This document shows, one piece after another, positions 1-7,720 of a stretch of 64,000 bases of DNA. The stretch lies in contig CAZYVT010000002.1 of assembly GCA_964651335.1 (NCBI GenBank), forward strand, positions 52,265 through 116,264, read 5' to 3'. Source of the stretch: 2-02-FULL-66-14 sp964651335. GTDB lineage: Bacteria; Pseudomonadota; Gammaproteobacteria; Burkholderiales; SG8-39. The translations under genes and the position numbers were made by a program. The notes under the pieces were generated by a model. That model had not been told where the DNA came from. It worked only from the letters and a program-made list of their open reading frames with translations, and ran no database searches. How positions within the stretch are numbered: position 1 is the stretch's first letter; each line of letters starts with the position of its first letter.

Positions 1-337
1 CCAACGCGGCGACGCGCGCGAGCACGTCCAGTATCACCGCCTGCGGAACACCCTCGACGTAGCGCGCGCCGCGCACCTTCCACGCAATCGAGCGCGCCTG
101 ATGGCAGAGCACTACGCCTTGTGTCCCGGTGCCTGCGCCGCTGAGGGAAACAGCGAATCCCGCGTCGCGAGCGTACTCGCCGCCCTGCGTGACCGGACAC
201 ACCAAGGCAAGCCCGCGCCGGTTAAAGTCGTGCTGCGTGAGTACCAGCACGGGGCGAATACCCGCCTGTTCCGGGCCCACCGTCGGGTCAAGATTGACGC
301 GCAGAATGTCGCCACGCTCCGGTGCGCCCGCCCTCAT
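1..337 (-). CDS. pemK: PemK/ChpB (MazF-family) endoribonuclease toxin, cut by the window edge
   Basis: About 112 residues are visible before the left edge. The start lies at 337 inside an ATGA overlap with the antitoxin stop. The protein opens with R-G-D-I-L-R-V-N-L-D-P-T-V-G and continues with E-Q-A-G-I-R-P-V-L-V-L, the conserved MazF/PemK core. Later segments (VCPVTQGG, GFAVSLSGAG, GVVLCHQ, VPQAVILDVLAR) align from memory along nearly the whole of E. coli ChpB/PemK (about 115 aa), so only a few C-terminal residues are probably missing. Family members cleave mRNA and are neutralised by the adjacent AbrB-fold antitoxin. The role here is inferred from family and context. Confidence 0.9.
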   Translation of the reverse strand, partial: MRAGAPERGDILRVNLDPTVGPEQAGIRPVLVLTQHDFNRRGLALVCPVTQGGEYARDAGFAVSLSGAGTGTQGVVLCHQARSIAWKVRGARYVEGVPQAVILDVLARVAAL

Positions 338-585
338 ATCACTTCGCGGCCGACCCGTGGCGCGTCCAGCCACTCGCGGTCGATGACGAATCGCTTGCCC
401 TTGCACTGTGCGAGCAGATCCGCGAGGCGATAGCGCGGTCGCTGTGCCTTTCCGAGCACGATTCGGCCGCGCTCGATCGCAATGCTGACGCGATCGCCCG
501 CATCAAGACCGACGGATTCGAGCAGTTTCCTGGGGATGGTCAGGGCGACGCTGCCACCCTGCGCCCGCAACGTCGCATGGCTCAT
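334..585 (-). CDS. pemI: PemI/ChpS/MazE-like antitoxin (SpoVT-AbrB domain)
   Basis: This 83-aa protein has an N-terminal SpoVT/AbrB swapped-hairpin domain (GGSVALTIPRKLLESVGLDAG, then V-S-I-A-I-E-R-G-R-I-V-L). A basic and acidic tail follows (RYRLADLLAQC), which in this family wraps the toxin. I chose the start at 585 because an upstream ATG at 648 falls inside the palindromic operator and would add residues unlike the family. The stop overlaps the toxin start (ATGA), as usual for translationally coupled antitoxin-toxin pairs. The DNA-binding domain should autoregulate the operon. Confidence 0.9.
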   Translation of the reverse strand: MSHATLRAQGGSVALTIPRKLLESVGLDAGDRVSIAIERGRIVLGKAQRPRYRLADLLAQCKGKRFVIDREWLDAPRVGREVI

Positions 586-630
586 GCCACAGTCTCCGGT
601 GATGGATGTGCCGATGCATTGTCGCATAAA

Positions 631-648
631 GTGCAACAAATGTTGCAC
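631..648. promoter_or_regulatory. Perfect palindrome upstream of the toxin-antitoxin operon (probable operator)
   Basis: GTGCAACAAATGTTGCAC is a perfect inverted repeat with 8-bp arms and a 2-nt centre, 46 nt upstream of the antitoxin start. AbrB-fold antitoxins bind such palindromes to repress their own promoters. The site is seen directly; its function is inferred. Confidence 0.6.
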
Positions 649-653
649 GGTAA

Positions 654-770
654 GTGGCAGAACCGCCTCGCCGAGTCCTTCCGAACCCGGTGGGCTACCC
701 GTTCTACACCAGCAGCTGCGGCTGCTACGCGCGGCTGGATCAGCTGTGGGGAAAGCTGGGAGCGAAGTGA
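654..770 (+). pseudogene. Possible C-terminal remnant of an unidentified gene
   Basis: Between the toxin-antitoxin operator and the DUF4124 gene there is a 38-codon plus-strand frame that follows an in-frame TAA at 651-653 and ends in TGA at 768-770. It encodes a cysteine- and aromatic-rich segment (GYPFYTSSCGCYARLDQLW, then GKLGAK). This looks more like the natural tail of a protein than random high-GC translation. There is no convincing ribosome binding site before the GTG at 654. I cannot name a family, and it could be chance. Confidence 0.3.
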
Positions 771-779
771 GTAGCGCCC

Positions 780-1364
780 TCAGAACTTCCTGACGCGTTC
801 GATCTCGGAGACGCGCCCGCCCACGAGCGTGATCGTCGTGGTGAACGGATCTGCGGGCGTGGGCAGGTAAGTCCAGGTCCGGAGCGACAGTCCGGCGCGC
901 GCCGGAGCGCGCAAGTGTCGCCCCGCCTGCACCGTGGTGGGCGCGGAAAGGGCGACGCCCTGATCCGAAACGAAGTCTGGTTCCCCGGCAACCGTCATCA
1001 GCTCGCCTTCGCTCATGCCGCGCTCAATGCTCACGTAGCGCCGGAAGTCGAGCCCGCGCGCCTGCCTGGGCGCCGTCGCCGCACGCTCCGCGGCAAGTTT
1101 CGCTTCCAGCTCATCGCGGCGGCGCTGGCGTTCCTCCATCCGCTCGCCCTGGCAGCGGATCGTGTAGCACTCCGCGCTCTCGGGCCCGGGCGGCGCCGCT
1201 TTCGCGTCCGGGTCCACCACGGTCGCTTTCGCCCCCGCTGGCGGCGAAAGGTTGGAAAAGTGGATGCGCCCCTGCGCGTCGGTCCAGCGGTAGATCTGCG
1301 CGTCGGCCGCGGCGGCGGCCAAGCCGCAAGCGAAAGCAAAAACCAATCGCCGGATGCCGATCAT
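780..1364 (-). CDS. DUF4124-domain periplasmic protein
   Basis: This 194-aa protein has an N-terminal signal peptide (about residues 1-22, ending A-A-D-A-Q). The DUF4124 signature follows: IYRWTDAQGRIHFSNLSPP. The middle is a charged coiled-coil-like stretch rich in Glu and Arg (about 75-105). The C-terminal part begins IERGMSEGELMTVAGEPD, which resembles the repeat unit of SmpA/BamE-like domains. DUF4124 proteins are common in Beta- and Gammaproteobacteria and have no established function. The start at 1364 gives a normal signal peptide; an upstream in-frame start would add an atypical basic leader. It is divergent from the CDF transporter. Confidence 0.75.
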   Translation of the reverse strand: MIGIRRLVFAFACGLAAAAADAQIYRWTDAQGRIHFSNLSPPAGAKATVVDPDAKAAPPGPESAECYTIRCQGERMEERQRRRDELEAKLAAERAATAPRQARGLDFRRYVSIERGMSEGELMTVAGEPDFVSDQGVALSAPTTVQAGRHLRAPARAGLSLRTWTYLPTPADPFTTTITLVGGRVSEIERVRKF

Positions 1365-1399
1365 CTTTGCAAGGATAATACGCCCGGGGAGTGCACGCG

Positions 1400-2305
1400 A
1401 TGGCCGCAAAGGCGAATTCGCTCAAGACGATTCTGTATGCGCTCGGCGCCAACTTCGCGATCGGCGCCGCCAAGCTCGGCGCGGCGATCGCCACCGGTTC
1501 GAGCGCGATGCTGGCCGAGGCGGTTCACTCCTTCGCCGACTGCGGCAACCAGGCGCTGCTGCTGGTCGGCCTGAAGCGCGCCAAGCGCCCGCCCTCTCCC
1601 GATTACCCGCTCGGGCACGGCAAGGCAATTTACTTCTGGTCGTTCATCGTCGCCCTGGTGCTGTTCAGCCTGGGCGGGTTGTTCTCGGTGTACGAAGGCG
1701 CGCACAAGCTCGCGCACCCGGAGCCGCTCAGCCACCCCTGGGTTGCGGTGGCGGTGCTGGTGTTCGGAATCGCCGCCGAAACGGTCTCGCTGCGCGCCTG
1801 CCTCGCGGAGATCGCCAAGGGGCGCGGCGGGAGCAGCCTGTGGCGCTGGTTCCGCGACACTCGCCAGAGCGAGCTGGTGGTGATTCTCGGTGAGGACATC
1901 GCCGCCGAGATCGGCCTCGCGCTGGCGCTGCTCGCCGTGCTGGTTGCAATCGCCACTGGCAATCCGGCATACGACGCGCTCGGCTCGATCGCGATCGGGG
2001 CCGTGCTGATCGTGGTCGCCGCAGGCATCGCAATCGAGATCAAGGGGCTGCTGATCGGCCAGAGCGCCGAGCCCGCAACCGAAGCGGCGCTGCGCCATTT
2101 CCTCGAGCAGCGCGCCGAAGTCGAGAAGGTGTTCCGCCTGCTGACGCTGCAGCTCGGCGGCTCGCTGATGGTCTCGGTGAAGGCGCGGATGCGAGGCGGC
2201 AGCGCCGCCGAGTTGGTCGCCGCGATCAACCGCACCGAGGCCGCGCTGCGTGCCGAGTTTCCCGAAGTGCAGTGGCTGTTTTTCGAGCCCGACATCGCCG
2301 ACTGA
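1400..2305 (+). CDS. Cation diffusion facilitator (CDF) family metal exporter
   Basis: This 301-aa membrane protein has the CDF core. TM1-TM2 are followed by the metal motif A-E-A-V-H-S-F-A-D (about residues 37-45) and the loop P-L-G-H-G-K-A after it. The fifth helix carries G-E-D-I-A-A-E-I-G, supplying the second pair of acidic ligands. The C-terminal cytoplasmic part (about 210-301) has the ferredoxin-like fold pattern, including F-R-L-L-T-L-Q and M-V-S-V-K-A. CDF proteins exchange Zn, Fe, Co or Mn for protons across the inner membrane; the metal cannot be read from this sequence. I prefer the ATG at 1400, with GGGGAG upstream, over the GTG at 1391. Confidence 0.85.
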   Translation: MAAKANSLKTILYALGANFAIGAAKLGAAIATGSSAMLAEAVHSFADCGNQALLLVGLKRAKRPPSPDYPLGHGKAIYFWSFIVALVLFSLGGLFSVYEGAHKLAHPEPLSHPWVAVAVLVFGIAAETVSLRACLAEIAKGRGGSSLWRWFRDTRQSELVVILGEDIAAEIGLALALLAVLVAIATGNPAYDALGSIAIGAVLIVVAAGIAIEIKGLLIGQSAEPATEAALRHFLEQRAEVEKVFRLLTLQLGGSLMVSVKARMRGGSAAELVAAINRTEAALRAEFPEVQWLFFEPDIAD

Positions 2306-2311
2306 GCAGCC

Positions 2312-3265
2312 TCAGGCTTCGTAACGCCCGAGCCTCACCATCGTCGTGCCGGGTTTGAGATGGACCATCGATGGCATGACCATGACGCAGTCGTCGTAGG
2401 GCGTACGCCAGATCGTGCCCCCGTCTTCGGCAATCACCGTCCCGGTCTTTGGAATCACTTCGAGTCCCTTGTAGGAATTCGTAAAGAGAAACTTCACGGT
2501 CTTCGCGACTACGGGTTCCGTCACGCGGATCAGACGCTGAACCAGGGGCGGCGAAAGGCGAAGCCTCGCTTCGACCCAGCCCAGCTCGACGACCCCGGTA
2601 AGCTTCAGAAACCTCAGTGCGGTGTCGATCGCGACCTCCGCGGCGCCCCTCTCCCAGTGCTGGCCGCACTCGATCAGCACCGCAGTGCGCGCGCTCGCCG
2701 GGTCGTTGAAGGCGCCGCGCTCCATCATGCGCAGGCCCGCCGGGTGGCCGGTGTCGAGCAGCAGGTCCGCGGGCACTCCGATGCGGCGCGAAAACGCGAC
2801 ACTCTTCTCGCTTCGGGCGCACACCATGATCGGGCGGCAGGGCTCATGCATGGAATGGATGTCGAGCAGAAAATCGGCCGCGTCGACGAACGGGCGCAGT
2901 TCGCGCGCACGGCGCAGCTCCGTCGAGTCGCGCGGTCCGGACAGGACCTCGTCCGCCCATACCCGGTTGAAGTCCTCATCGACATAGCGCGAACGGTCGG
3001 GATCGTCGAAATCGAAGCGCGCGTAGGCCGCGACGTTGGCGAAGGCGAGCGTGAGCTTGCCCTGCCTTGGCCGGATCTTTTCCCTGAACAGATAGTCCAG
3101 GGCGAGGGCACCGCAGAACTCATTGCCGTGCGTCAGCGCCTGCAGCATTACGGTCGGCCCCGGCTTTCCCGAGTCGAGCACGTGCACGTGCTTGACCCCG
3201 GTGTTGCCATCGCAATATTCGGTAATGTCCGGCGGCAAGATCTGGATCGGATGATGGCCGGGCAT
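2312..3265 (-). CDS. Succinylglutamate desuccinylase/aspartoacylase-family zinc hydrolase
   Basis: This 317-aa protein contains the AstE/AspA carboxypeptidase-like signatures: T-H-G-N-E-F-C-G-A (zinc ligands His and Glu) and L-D-I-H-S-M-H (third zinc His). V-L-I-E-C-G-Q-H-W follows, holding the likely catalytic Glu. Such enzymes hydrolyse N-acyl amino acids or related amides. It is the last gene of the cupin-TRAP-methyltransferase operon; its start lies 2 nt after the methyltransferase stop. This suggests it acts on the compound imported by the TRAP system, though the substrate is unknown. An upstream start at 3334 is possible but would lie inside the preceding gene. Confidence 0.8.
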   Translation of the reverse strand: MPGHHPIQILPPDITEYCDGNTGVKHVHVLDSGKPGPTVMLQALTHGNEFCGALALDYLFREKIRPRQGKLTLAFANVAAYARFDFDDPDRSRYVDEDFNRVWADEVLSGPRDSTELRRARELRPFVDAADFLLDIHSMHEPCRPIMVCARSEKSVAFSRRIGVPADLLLDTGHPAGLRMMERGAFNDPASARTAVLIECGQHWERGAAEVAIDTALRFLKLTGVVELGWVEARLRLSPPLVQRLIRVTEPVVAKTVKFLFTNSYKGLEVIPKTGTVIAEDGGTIWRTPYDDCVMVMPSMVHLKPGTTMVRLGRYEA

Positions 3266-3267
3266 CT

Positions 3268-3912
3268 TCAGGAGGTCCGCAAGGTGAGCATCCAGTAATA
3301 CTGGAACAGCTCGACGTGCGCGTTGCGTGCGCATTTCGCGGCGCGCGCTGACAGCTCATTCTCCAAGGGAAAATTCTTCAGCACCTCGTGCGTGCTTCCG
3401 TCGTCGAGCTTGCGCGACTGGTAGGTGTTCCCGTCCGCGTCGCGGCGCGCCACCGGGGTGCTCGAGCCCTCGACGTAGCGGTTGTCGAGAAAGGTCATGA
3501 GCGCGCCGGGCGCCACGGCCGCTGCGGCTGCGGCAAGAAAGGCATCCAGGCGCGCGAGCGGCACGTGCGACCACCAGAAGCCGGCAAAGAGCGCATCGTG
3601 ACTGCGCCCGAAATCGGGAATCTCATACGCATCCGCACGGACGAAATCCACTTTCCCGGACGGATAGTCCTTGGAGCGCGCGATCTCCAGCGTTTCCTCG
3701 GCCCTGTCGAGCGCCGTGACCTGCGCTGCACGCGGCACAAATACGGCAGTCCAGTAGCCTGTCCCGCACGCGAGCTCAAGGACTTTCCTGCCGGAAAACA
3801 GGTCGGCGACGCGCGCTCTCAACGCCGCAAGGTCGGCCTGGCGCTCGGGTTTGGCGTAGATGCGCTCGTACTCGGCGGCGCGCTTCGCGTAATAGCTCGC
3901 GAGCTTGTCCAT
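3268..3912 (-). CDS. Class I SAM-dependent methyltransferase
   Basis: This 214-aa protein has the Rossmann-type methyltransferase motifs. Motif I is V-L-E-L-A-C-G-T-G-Y-W (about residues 44-54), an acidic strand end follows (TALDRAEE), and V-D-F-V-R-A-D-A-Y holds the adenine-binding acidic residue. The N-terminal YYAKRAAEYERIY resembles the leader of many small-molecule methyltransferases. It starts 10 nt after the TRAP large permease stop and ends 2 nt before the aspartoacylase-like gene, so it belongs to that operon. The substrate is unknown. Confidence 0.8.
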   Translation of the reverse strand: MDKLASYYAKRAAEYERIYAKPERQADLAALRARVADLFSGRKVLELACGTGYWTAVFVPRAAQVTALDRAEETLEIARSKDYPSGKVDFVRADAYEIPDFGRSHDALFAGFWWSHVPLARLDAFLAAAAAAVAPGALMTFLDNRYVEGSSTPVARRDADGNTYQSRKLDDGSTHEVLKNFPLENELSARAAKCARNAHVELFQYYWMLTLRTS

Positions 3913-3922
3913 TCCGATCCGT

Positions 3923-5197
3923 TTATCCCAGATAGCGCAGGATTCCGAGTGAAAACTGCGGAACGTACGTCACCACGGCGAGCGCCGCGATCGCGGCGGC
4001 GATGAAGGGAACCAGCCCCGGGTAGATGCTCGAGACCGGCAAGCCGAACACCGCTTGCCCGACGAAGATGTTGATGCCGAACGGCGGCGTGAACGTGCCA
4101 ATGCTCAGATTCATGATCACAATGACGCCGAAGTGGACCGGATCTACCCCGGCGGCCTTTGCGATCGGCACCAGCAGCGGCGTGAGCACCAGGATGGAAG
4201 AGGCCGTGTCGAGAAACATGCCCACGAGGAGCAAAACGATGTTGATCGACAGCAGCACCGCCCACGTCGGCAGCTGCAGCCGCTCGATGAACGCAGCGAG
4301 CGCCTGCGGCGCGCCGTTGATCGTCAGCAGCCAGGAATACACGCCGGCGCAGGCGACGATAACGAAGATCTGCGCGGTCAGGTACATCGACCGGCTGGCG
4401 ATCTCGAAGATCTCGCGCGGCCCGAGCTCCCGGTACACGAGACCCACGATGACGATCGCGTAGACGCACGCCACGCCCGCCGCCTCGGTGGGCGAAAAGA
4501 CGCCAGCGTAGATTCCGCCCAGAACGAAAACCGGCGCGGTGATCGACCAGACGCCGTCGCGGGTGGCCGACCAGAATTCCGTTATTTTGAATGCAGCGCC
4601 GCCCCGATCTCCCCGGCGCAGCGCGTACGCGTAAAGGTAGACGGCGAAACACCCGGCCAGCACGAGGCCGGGAACGATGCCCGCCGCAAACAGCTTCACG
4701 ATCGAAGTCTCGGCCGCGGTGCCATACAGGATGAAGCCGATCGAGGGCGGGATCAGGTTGTCGATCGCTCCCGCCGAAATGAGAAGCCCGGAGGAGAACC
4801 GCTCGTTGTAGCCGGCCTCCCGGAGCCGCCGGTATGTCAACCCGCCGACGGCGGCCACGGTTGCCGCGGTAGAGCCCGAAATCGCGCTGAAGATCACCGC
4901 CGTTCCGAGCGAGGTGAACGGCAGGCTGCCGCGCATGCCGCCGATCATCGACGTGACCCACCGGACGAGGCGCTTCGAAACCCCGCCGCGGCCCATCAGG
5001 TCTCCGGCAAAGATGAAAAACGGGACGGCGAGCAGCGCGTACTTGTCGATGCTGCTGAACATCACCTGGTGCACAGCGGTTGCGGGGACATCCCCGAAAA
5101 TCGAGAACACCAGCGCCGAGGTGGCGAGCAGGGTCAGGAAAAACGGGAATCCGAGCGCGAGCAGCGCGAGCGGCAACAGCGCCAGCACCCACGCCAT
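3923..5197 (-). CDS. dctM: TRAP transporter large permease, DctM family
   Basis: This 424-aa, strongly hydrophobic protein has about 11-12 membrane segments. It carries the DctM features A-V-P-F-F-I-F-A-G-D-L-M-G-R-G-G and S-G-S-T-A-A-T-V-A-A-V-G near the first third, and I-P-P-S-I-G-F-I-L-Y. A second half echoes these motifs (F-L-D-T-A-S-S-I-L-V-L-T-P-L, TFTPPFGINIF). It forms the sodium-driven transport subunit together with DctQ and the periplasmic binder DctP, both encoded just upstream. The start is 3 nt after the dctQ stop. TRAP systems import organic acids; the specificity here is not evident. Confidence 0.95.
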   Translation of the reverse strand: MAWVLALLPLALLALGFPFFLTLLATSALVFSIFGDVPATAVHQVMFSSIDKYALLAVPFFIFAGDLMGRGGVSKRLVRWVTSMIGGMRGSLPFTSLGTAVIFSAISGSTAATVAAVGGLTYRRLREAGYNERFSSGLLISAGAIDNLIPPSIGFILYGTAAETSIVKLFAAGIVPGLVLAGCFAVYLYAYALRRGDRGGAAFKITEFWSATRDGVWSITAPVFVLGGIYAGVFSPTEAAGVACVYAIVIVGLVYRELGPREIFEIASRSMYLTAQIFVIVACAGVYSWLLTINGAPQALAAFIERLQLPTWAVLLSINIVLLLVGMFLDTASSILVLTPLLVPIAKAAGVDPVHFGVIVIMNLSIGTFTPPFGINIFVGQAVFGLPVSSIYPGLVPFIAAAIAALAVVTYVPQFSLGILRYLG

Positions 5198-5200
5198 GCC

Positions 5201-5668
5201 TCAGAATTTCCCGCTGAGATAGGAGCGGATGCGGACCAGAACGGCGACGGCAGCGAGCGCAAAGCCGACGAGCAGCGCGGCGTGAGGGACGGCCTTCGGC
5301 ACGCCCGCGGCGACGGAGACCTGCCCCGCCTGCGCAAACATGGAAACGATCTGGACCGATTGCACCACGACGAACGCGCAGCAGAGCACCATCGCGAGCG
5401 CCGCAAGGCCGTTGACCGCGGTCCTCGCCCGACCCGTGAAGCGCGAGGACAGCAGGTCCATGTTCAAGTGCCCGCCGCTATAAGCGATCGAGACCAACCC
5501 GAGGAACACGCCCCAGATCGTCATGAAGACCAGCACCTCCTCGGTCCAGTAGATCGCGCGACCGAACGCATAGCGGCCGACCACGTTGGCGAAGTTGATC
5601 CCGACTCCGGCGAGCAGCAGCGCGCCCATGAGCCGGTTCGGTGCCGTTTCGAAGACGAACCGGCCCAT
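5201..5668 (-). CDS. dctQ: TRAP transporter small permease, DctQ family
   Basis: This 155-aa protein has four predicted membrane helices and the DctQ pattern N-V-V-G-R-Y-A-F-G-R-A-I-Y-W-T-E-E in and after the first helix. A G-G-H-L-N-M-D segment sits between helices two and three. It partners the large permease. The gene lies between dctP (15-nt gap) and dctM (3-nt gap), the normal dctPQM order. The ATG at 5668 is the only reasonable start. Confidence 0.93.
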   Translation of the reverse strand: MGRFVFETAPNRLMGALLLAGVGINFANVVGRYAFGRAIYWTEEVLVFMTIWGVFLGLVSIAYSGGHLNMDLLSSRFTGRARTAVNGLAALAMVLCCAFVVVQSVQIVSMFAQAGQVSVAAGVPKAVPHAALLVGFALAAVAVLVRIRSYLSGKF

Positions 5669-5683
5669 CGCCTGGATGCGCGC

Positions 5684-6688
5684 TCAGTATTTCTGCGCGG
5701 CGGAGGCGAGCCGCCGGTAGAACGCCTGCACCGCGGCGTTCTCCTTCGTCACTTCCTCGCCGATCCCGACGAGAAGCTGCCTGACCCGCGCCTGCTCGTC
5801 CGGCGCGAGAGACACGAACTCGCCGCCCGCCTCGGCCCAGCGCTTGCGCATCGCGTCGTCCAGGAGGCGCGATTGCGCCATGATTCGTGGCTGCAGGCTG
5901 CGGCCCTCTTCGATCACGATCTGGCGCAATTCTGCCGGCAGCTTGTCGAGCCAGCCCCGGCTCACCACCCCGACCGACACAATCATGGTGTCGTTTACCT
6001 GCGTGATCACCTTGGCGATGTCGTTGAATTTCAGGTTCACGTACACCGCGGTGGCGCTCATGGTGCCGTCGATCACGCCCTGCTGCAGTCCGGGAATTAC
6101 CTCGGCAAGATCCATCGGCACCGCGGTCGCGCCGAACTGGCGCATCTTGGCGCGCTCTGCGGCGGTCGCATTCACGCGCAGCTTCTTGCCCTTGAAGTCG
6201 TCCAGGCGGCGCAACGGCTGCTTGCCGAAATAGTGCGCGAAGCCGTACGTGTAGACCGACACCACCTGCAGCTTCTTGTCGGCGCCGAGCGCAAGTACTT
6301 CCCTGTTGACCTCGGGATCAAGCAGGATCTTCTCGGCGTGCGCCGGGTCCTTGAACAGCATCGGGATCGCGAATGTCCCGAACCGTGGATCGACGCCGGC
6401 GAAAAAATCGGCAGGCGATGTGAACGATTCGATCGTTCCCAACTGCATCCCCTCGATCTGGCTCGCGATCGTGCCGAGCTGGTTGCGCGGGAAGATCTTG
6501 ACTTCGATGCGGCCCTTGCTCTTTGCCTCGATCCCCTCCTTCATTGCATCGGCCCACTGGTGCTGGATATCGTTCATCGTGCCAAGGCCGATTTTCATCG
6601 TGAAATCGGCCGCGGGCGCGGGCCAGGTGCCGAGCGCCAGCGCCACTGCGAGGCACGACGAGCGAACTGCAACTGCGGTGCGTGACAT
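5684..6688 (-). CDS. dctP: TRAP transporter periplasmic substrate-binding protein, DctP family
   Basis: This 334-aa protein has a Sec signal peptide (about residues 1-27, ending P-A-P-A-A-D-F). Family motifs include MKEGIEAKSKGRIEVKIFP, LKG-like K-G-K-K-L-R-V (the Arg usually contacts the substrate carboxylate) and G-V-I-D-G-T near residue 200. The start at 6688 is chosen because GGGAGGGG lies just upstream and the signal peptide begins there. A much longer open frame upstream would overlap the cupin gene and is not signal-like. It probably delivers a carboxylate ligand to DctQM. Confidence 0.93.
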   Translation of the reverse strand: MSRTAVAVRSSCLAVALALGTWPAPAADFTMKIGLGTMNDIQHQWADAMKEGIEAKSKGRIEVKIFPRNQLGTIASQIEGMQLGTIESFTSPADFFAGVDPRFGTFAIPMLFKDPAHAEKILLDPEVNREVLALGADKKLQVVSVYTYGFAHYFGKQPLRRLDDFKGKKLRVNATAAERAKMRQFGATAVPMDLAEVIPGLQQGVIDGTMSATAVYVNLKFNDIAKVITQVNDTMIVSVGVVSRGWLDKLPAELRQIVIEEGRSLQPRIMAQSRLLDDAMRKRWAEAGGEFVSLAPDEQARVRQLLVGIGEEVTKENAAVQAFYRRLASAAQKY

Positions 6689-6708
6689 GTTCCCCTCCCG
6701 CTTGCGTT

Positions 6709-7389
6709 CTACCAGACGAGGTCGCCCTCGCGAATCAGCATCATGCAGCCTGCCGCCTCCGTGTACGGGGCGTGCGGCACGCCGCAGGGCATGCGAAACC
6801 AGATGCCGGGCGTATAGGCGGAGTACTCGTCCTTGAGACAACCCTTGAGCACCAGGGTCTCCTCGCCGATCGAATGATCGTGTGACGGGATTTTCCGGTT
6901 CGGATGCACGTTTCCGATGCGCCCGGTCTCGATGCCGTCGGCGTTCGGGTAGAGGTGCAGCACGTTGGCGCCGCGATGCGGGAAATCGAGCCACTGCGCG
7001 GTTTTCGCGTCGATCACGATTCGTTCGCCGCCCGGACGGATGGGCACGCGCCATTTCACGTAAATCGTGCAGCCGTCTCTCGAGCCCGGCGTCTGCCGGT
7101 AGCCGGGCTGGTTACGCAGGAAGGTATGCTGGCCATAGTCGGCGTTGCCGTCAGAATAGATCCCGTCGATCACGAAGAGGTCCATGCGACGGTCGAGAAT
7201 GTGCGTCGGGATGGTCGCGCCGGGAGCGAATTTCAGGAGCGATGTCTCGCGTCCCTTCTTCGGGTCGTGCACCAGCTCCAGGACCTGGCGCGAAATTCCC
7301 AGCCAATCGGTCGGTTCCCAGGGCATTGCGCCGGTATCCACGACCGCCACCTTGTTCGGGTCGGCATTGACTGCAGCTCGCGCATTCAT
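6709..7389 (-). CDS. Double-cupin (ChrR-like) protein, possible metal-dependent dioxygenase or binding protein
   Basis: This 226-aa protein appears to hold two cupin folds. The first spans about residues 30-130 (LLKFAPGATIPTH, then L-F-V-I-D-G-I-Y). The second spans about 135-226 (IPSHDHSIGEETLVLKG, then M-P-C-G-V-P-H-A-P-Y) with plausible metal-binding His and Glu. It resembles the cupins of the ChrR and 2,4'-dihydroxyacetophenone-dioxygenase type. It is the first gene of the TRAP operon, and GGAG precedes the ATG at 7389. Its position suggests a role in breaking down or sensing the transported compound; this is inference. Confidence 0.7.
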   Translation of the reverse strand: MNARAAVNADPNKVAVVDTGAMPWEPTDWLGISRQVLELVHDPKKGRETSLLKFAPGATIPTHILDRRMDLFVIDGIYSDGNADYGQHTFLRNQPGYRQTPGSRDGCTIYVKWRVPIRPGGERIVIDAKTAQWLDFPHRGANVLHLYPNADGIETGRIGNVHPNRKIPSHDHSIGEETLVLKGCLKDEYSAYTPGIWFRMPCGVPHAPYTEAAGCMMLIREGDLVW

Positions 7390-7467
7390 GAGATCCGCTC
7401 CTCGATTGCGTTCTTGCAAAGGATCCGAAGATACGGTAAACGACATGACAGCTCAAGGTCCACGAAC

Positions 7468-7719
7468 ATGTCGAACGAGGAACCTGCCATTGCGCAAAAG
7501 GCCCCTTACAAGGCCGAACTGCTCTCCGGATACCGCTACGCCTGGTGCGCCTGCGGGCTGAGCAAAATGCAGCCCTGGTGCGACGGCTCGCACACCTCGA
7601 CCAGGACCGGGATCAAGCCAGTCGTCTGGACGCAGGAGAAGGACGAGACGGTGTTTCTGTGCGGCTGCAAACGCACCGGCAGCAAACCACGCTGCGACAG
7701 CACGCATAGGAAGCTCTGA
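7468..7719 (+). CDS. Tandem CDGSH iron-sulfur protein
   Basis: This 83-aa protein consists mainly of two zinc-finger-like CDGSH motifs: C27-A-C29 with C38-D-G-S-H42, and C65-G-C67 with C76-D-S-T-H80. Each follows the C-x-C...P-x-C-D-x-x-H pattern and should hold a 2Fe-2S cluster with 3Cys-1His ligation. The second motif has Ser in place of the usual Gly. Small tandem CDGSH proteins occur in many proteobacteria and may act in electron transfer or redox sensing. The gene is divergent from the cupin gene and one nucleotide upstream of the next open frame. Confidence 0.9.
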   Translation: MSNEEPAIAQKAPYKAELLSGYRYAWCACGLSKMQPWCDGSHTSTRTGIKPVVWTQEKDETVFLCGCKRTGSKPRCDSTHRKL

Positions 7720-7720
7720 C

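Noticed and set aside
4055..6685. An 876-codon plus-strand open frame opposite the dctMQP genes.
   Set aside because: It lies antisense to three clear transporter genes and encodes a His/Arg/Glu-rich sequence typical of reverse-frame translation in high-GC DNA.
6689..7054. A 120-residue N-terminal extension of dctP.
   Set aside because: It would overlap the cupin gene and place the signal peptide internally; the ATG at 6688 has a good ribosome binding site.
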